In this document: positions 60,098 to 64,000 of the stretch, piece after piece
How the letters are laid out: every line of letters starts with the position of its first letter
How positions within the stretch are numbered: the stretch's first letter is position 1
Source: Leptoclinus maculatus
Lineage: Eukaryota > Chordata > Actinopteri > Perciformes > Stichaeidae
NCBI GenBank assembly: GCA_032191485.1
Contig: JAVDOI010000126.1
Coordinates: 214,501 to 278,500, forward strand
Reading direction: 5' to 3'
Length of the DNA stretch: 64,000 nt
The notes under the pieces: generated by a model
Database searches by the model: none
What the model was told of the DNA's origin: nothing
Seen by the model: only the letters and a program-made list of their open reading frames with translations
Program-made: the position numbers and the translations under genes

Positions 60098-60640
60098 GGC
60101 GGCAACCTCCGGTTCTGAAGAGTGAAGTCAAAGCTTCATGTGTTAAAGCTGCATTCTCTCTAGTGTCCACCAGGGGGCGACTCCTCTGGTTCTATAGAAG
60201 TCTATGAGAAAATGACTCTACTTCTCTCTTGATTTATTACCTCAGTAAACATTGTAAACATGAGTTTATGGTCTCAATCTCTAGTTTCAAGTCTTCTTCA
60301 ATACAGCATGATGTTCATTTAGTACATTATGGTCCATTTAGAGTCAAACAGACCATAAAGCAGGGGATGCTTTAGGGCGGGGCTACACAGTGATTGACAG
60401 GTCGCTACCAGGGCGTTGTCTGGTCTGGGAGTTCACAGAACTTCATTATAACCTTTTTGGTCGCCTAAAAATGTCTTATTCTGGGTTCAATTGGACTTAA
60501 CTCCACCCTCTCGTGCCACGTCTGGTTAAAAAAAGATGGCGCCGGCTAAAATACCGAATTCAAGGCTTCAAAACATCAGTCGCACACAAACCAATGGGTG
60601 ACGTCACAACGACTGCGTCCACTTCTTCTAAAAGTCTATG
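60098..60640 (+). repeat. Dispersed family A, copy A8 (longest)
   Basis: Contains the whole recurring block: AACCTCCGGTTCTGAA lead, GCTGCATTCTCTCTAG, CCACCAGGGGGCGACTCC, the ATTTATTACCTCAGTAAAC core, CCATAAAGCAGGGGATGC, GTGATTGACAGGTCGC, GGCGTTGTCTGGTCTGGG, and the end GCGTCCACTTCTTC...AGTCTATG. It sits in the snx19 intron between the exons at 59978 and 60732. Confidence 0.9.
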
Positions 60641-60731
60641 AAACTAGGGCCCAAGTTTTGAGGCTCATAATGATATTAGAGAGCACGAAATCCGATAACA
60701 ATATATATTGTCTGCGTGTTTGTGCACGTAC

Positions 60732-60916
60732 CTGGTAGGAGTCTCATCAGACAGTGCAAGGCTTGTTGCCGGGTACCGTCCTTCTGCTGCCGGCTGCGTT
60801 CCAGTTGAGGTGCCGTTGGCAGAGCTCCTCCTGGCCACACAGACTCTTGGATGACCTGCAGGTACACCACCCAGTACGAAGTGCATGTCAGGTTGGCCAC
60901 GCCCACATCCAGCCAC
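60732..60916 (-). CDS. snx19: Sorting nexin 19-like, internal exon (antepenultimate coding exon)
   Basis: Minus-strand exon of 185 bp bounded by a strong acceptor (pyrimidine tract then CCTTTCAG) and donor (CTACCAG|GTACGTG). It reads WLDVGVANL, then SYWVVYLQVIQESVWPGG, then a charged stretch ending MRLLP. The WPGG motif preceded by a hydrophobic helix is what I expect of the C-terminal Nexin_C domain of PXA/PX sorting nexins, SNX19 being the closest match from memory. SNX19 is an endosome/ER-associated membrane-binding sorting nexin. The exon begins with the third base of a split codon and ends with one base (G), which joins the first two bases of the exon at 59978 to give Asp. No upstream exon was found before the window edge. 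Whether this is the a or b paralogue of teleosts cannot be told. Confidence 0.8.
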
Positions 60917-61009
60917 CTGAAAGGTACCAACACACAACAGTGGTTTCAAGTTAGCACAGTTGACATTGTACTGATTGTTGATTTTTAGAAAAAATAAATG
61001 GAGGGAAAG

Positions 61010-61595
61010 ACACACCCCTGGAGCTGAGGTGGAGCAAGTTTTAAGATCCTGGGAATTAGCATTACAAACAACCTGACATGGTCCTCACACAACTACATCC
61101 TGGTGAAGAAAGCTCATAAACGGCTTTATTTCTTAAGGAAACTAGAAGAAGGCTAAATTCACGTGCCAAGTTCTTGTTAACTTTTAACATAGAAGCAATA
61201 GAAAGCATCCTGACTACAAACATCACAAACTGTCATGAGATGTTCACGGTCCAGGACAGGAGGGCTCTACAGCGGGTGATTAAAACCGCCAAGAGAATCA
61301 TTGATACCCATCTACTGAGCATCGGTTATATTGGTGACAGGAGGTGCCTGCGAAGAGCTAAAGGGATATTAAAAGCTAAAACCCACCCAGACACAACCTG
61401 TTCACTCTGCCGTCTGGAAAGAGATACAGAATTATCAGCAGATGAACCACCAGACTTCAAAACAGCTTCTTTCCTCTGGCTGTGAGACTCCTCAACTCCA
61501 AAAAGTATTGTTTTTTGTTGTGCAGTAAAATGGGACTGCGGTCTAGATATTGTTGTGCAACCCTGTTGTGCAATGACAATAAAATACCCTTGTTA
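61010..61595 (+). mobile_element. 3' end of an L2/Rex1-type LINE (degenerate)
   Basis: The plus strand reads SFKILGISITNNLTW and then KKAHKRLYFLRKL before a stop. After a frameshift it continues IEAIESILTTNIT, RRALQRVIKTAKRIID and KAKTHPDTTCSLCRL. These are the C-terminal hallmarks of L2/Maui/Rex1-like non-LTR retrotransposon ORF2 proteins. The 3' UTR ends TTGTGCAATGACAATAAAA at about 61568-61586. It is 5'-truncated and frameshifted, so dead, and inserted antisense in the snx19 gene region. Confidence 0.85.
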
Positions 61596-63850
61596 CCCTG
61601 TCAAGTCTAACTGGTTCCTGCCTGAGAAGTTGTCCCACATCCCTGTTTCTTTCAGATTTTCAGATTATTTGTGATTTGGATGCACTGAAACAATCTCCCT
61701 CTTGAGGCCCGATCACACCAGCATATTAAAATGTTAAAATAAAGCTGCAAACTCAATTATTTTCAATGGAATCGCCACTTTCAAGTGGATTGGCTGGACC
61801 GTTTAACCCACAAATTTGCAGCAAGCCACCTTAGGAAAGTGGTGAACTTTATGGGGAAAGACAGCCGGAGAGTTAAAAATGCAGGAAGCTATGATAACGT
61901 ATTAGCTTTGCTGCACCTGCAGTGGATAGAAAAAATGGAGAGAAACTCTTGGAGCTAATGTGACCGACTAGCCGGGCCAGCTAGTTCACCAACTAGCCCC
62001 TGTGAGGAGTCCCTACACCACCAAGCGTTCGGGCCTCCACCAATATTGCATGGCTGAGTGAATGTCACCGCCGGGTATCTCATGTCAAGGTACAACGACA
62101 ACCTCCTGACTTTAAGATCACACACAACAGCCAATGTGTTGTGACCTTGTCATCATGGCTGACCTCACCAGTGCTGAATGATCCAGGCTTCAGACCAGCC
62201 GAACCCTGCAAAGGTAACCCATGCACCATTGCATTCCCACGGGGATTTGAAAGTGCAGCAGTGGAGTCCTGCCTGGCACAGTCTCAAACTGAGCCCATCC
62301 CCCCCAAGTCTTCCACATAACTGCTGGGTTTAAGGTCTTGTGATGAGTAAACTCAATAGGCTCTGTGTAGCAGGCAGACATTGACCCTTTTCACTCTGAC
62401 CTGACCTTTTTCATGGCAAGATTTACCATCTGAGGGGTGGAAACGCAGCCACACAGGCTGGATGAGGAGGTTATTTAAAGCTAAAAACATCATCTCAATG
62501 TAGCTCAAGTATTCAAGCATTGTTCAGGTCTGGAGCGTAAAGCTGTAGGAGATACTATCAATTTGAAAGTAGTCCGTAACGAAGTATATCCACAACTGTA
62601 GAAATATTGTACTGTTTTCCAGGACTAGTAGACCCTAATAACGTAACACCATGCAGATGCTGTTATGCAACATCGTCCAAAACCTCAGAGCCCTGTTAAA
62701 AAGAAGCGAGGACCACCCTCTGGGCCTAATGTTCTGCTTCTTTTGCTCACTTCATGTGGCCCCTAATGAAGTTATTTCATTAGCTTGTTCTGGCCCGTTA
62801 CCACGCTGCTGGGCTGCACTCAGAGAAGCTATGGATGGACGAGACGTGCCAGAAATTCCTGGGTTCCACTATTATACATGTTTTTTATCCTCTAGTATTT
62901 CATGACAGCACAAGAGATGCCAAAAGCCTTAATAGTGGTGGGGGAAGTATTTTTAAATTCCTCAAGTTGCACAACTGCAGAATAACAACATGCTTGGGAG
63001 ACAGTCAATTAATTGGGTATTTAATTTTAAAAATGGGCCAAACGTTTTAAACAACTTCAACAAACATACGGGCCATTAAAACAGCTGGGGGCCAGCGTTG
63101 AGAGCCGTTGCTTAGTCTTATCTGTGACTAGAGCAACTCCATACGCCCTCAGCGTCGTGATTTAAATCTCTGAGTAACGTGCAGTCAAAGGACAGGACGA
63201 ACTGTTGCATCTATTTATCAATTTATTTATCTGGTCACTTTCAGGGTATTTTGGGGGGGGGTTCCTTATCTGATGTGAGGGTCCAAGGACAGAGGATGTT
63301 GTATGTTGTACAGATGGTAAAGCCCTCTGAGGCGAATTTTGGATTTGTGATATTGGGCAATCCAAATAAAATTTAGTTGAATTGAAAAGAAGAAAAAAAA
63401 CAGAAACAGCTAACGTTAGGTAGACAACTCCTTCGTATCGACCATTTCACATTCCAAATGTGTCCCAGTTTATTACTCGTTGAAGTGTATGTGAATGACA
63501 TAAGCTGACAGGAAGTTAACATGGACCCAAACTGTTGCCTAGATAACACAATTCCATTGAAACGGTCTATAATTTGGAACGATCACAGCCTGAGCTGCCG
63601 TCAACGTTAAAACGAGGGAATCAGTGCTAATGTTAGCGAGCTGGAGTAACAAACATCTACTGTATTTCCAAAGTGGAAGTACAAACCAGTACTAATTGGG
63701 ATTGCTGAATCAACATATTGAATCAACAATCATAGGCAAAAGAAATAGGACCAAAACAGGTTTTATTCTCTTTTGAAATATGGAAGAACTTAAACTTAAA
63801 CTTCAGTTCCACTTTAAGGAGATATTTAAGGGCAAAATCTGGGTTTAAAA
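61596..63850. other. No gene recognised; presumed snx19 intron
   Basis: The upstream intron of snx19 probably covers this stretch. I found no exon that I recognise. A phase-compatible 37-bp open segment with splice signals at 62169-62205 (minus) is too short to call. The AT-rich segment at 61700-61800 resembles an old dispersed repeat but has no second copy here. Confidence 0.5.
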
Positions 63851-64000
63851 GATTAAAGGACCAGTTTGTAGGATTTAGTGGCATCTAGTGGCGAGGTTGC
63901 AGATTGCACCAATCTGAATAGACCTTTCCTTAAAAAGCTTTGCAAGCTCGAAGAGAACCACGGAGATAAAAACCCCAAAGGCTCTCTCTAGAGCCAGTAT
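63851..64000 (+). repeat. Dispersed teleost repeat, cut by the window edge
   Basis: The run AAAGGACCAGTTTGTAGGAT, then TTAGTGGCATCTAGTGGCG and GAGGTTGCAGATTGCA, ending CTCTCTAGAGCCAGTAT, is one I recognise from many fish genomic sequences. There is no second copy in the window, so the identification is from memory and the element class is unknown. Confidence 0.5.

Noticed and set aside
62169..62205. 37-bp minus-strand segment with splice signals and a phase that fits the snx19 exon at 60916
   Set aside because: Very short, reads FGWSEAWIIQH, which I cannot match to SNX19; phase agrees one time in three by chance.

Overview
The window looks like a piece of a ray-finned (teleost, probably percomorph) nuclear genome: one end of a spliced protein-coding gene with long introns, and otherwise transposon relics, microsatellites and minisatellites. 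There is no operon structure, and almost every open frame is short and uninformative. The teleost call is inference. It rests on L2-type LINE relics, hAT-type non-autonomous elements, a tRNA-derived SINE and dispersed families I recognise from fish sequence, plus very frequent (CA)n tracts.

The only gene I can support is at the right end on the minus strand. Three exons at 60732-60916, 59891-59978 and 56127-56250 join in phase through canonical splice sites and encode the C-terminus of a sorting nexin, best matched to SNX19 (Nexin_C region), ending at a stop at 56129-56127. A possible ATTAAA poly(A) signal lies about 0.5 kb downstream. The upstream exons (PX domain and beyond) were not found and are presumably past the right edge. 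The introns hold a 12-copy minisatellite, a composite purine/CpG-rich array, a dispersed repeat and an L2 LINE relic.

Layout: 0-12 kb has microsatellites, a hAT-like MITE with imperfect 8-bp target duplication (3695-4238), dispersed family A and a reverse-oriented SINE. 12-24 kb has two degenerate LINE reverse-transcriptase relics on opposite strands, more family A and family B copies and a second SINE. 25.8-26.25 kb is a compact GC-rich element with 48-bp near-perfect terminal inverted repeats, the most distinctive object in the window. 27.4-33.3 kb holds three long minisatellites in a row. 34.8-46 kb holds a LINE nested in a repeat, two copies of one hAT element (one with a perfect 8-bp target duplication, the other carrying a nested LINE), a Tx1-like LINE 5' region and a composite CCTCT array. 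46-56 kb is mostly anonymous sequence with microsatellites, a LINE tail and a family B copy with an internal 27-bp tandem expansion. 56-61.6 kb is the gene end, and 61.6-64 kb is intronic or intergenic sequence ending inside another dispersed repeat.

Family names A and B are labels used here only. Identities of dispersed repeats rest on copies compared by eye within the window, or on recognition from memory where stated; nothing was searched.
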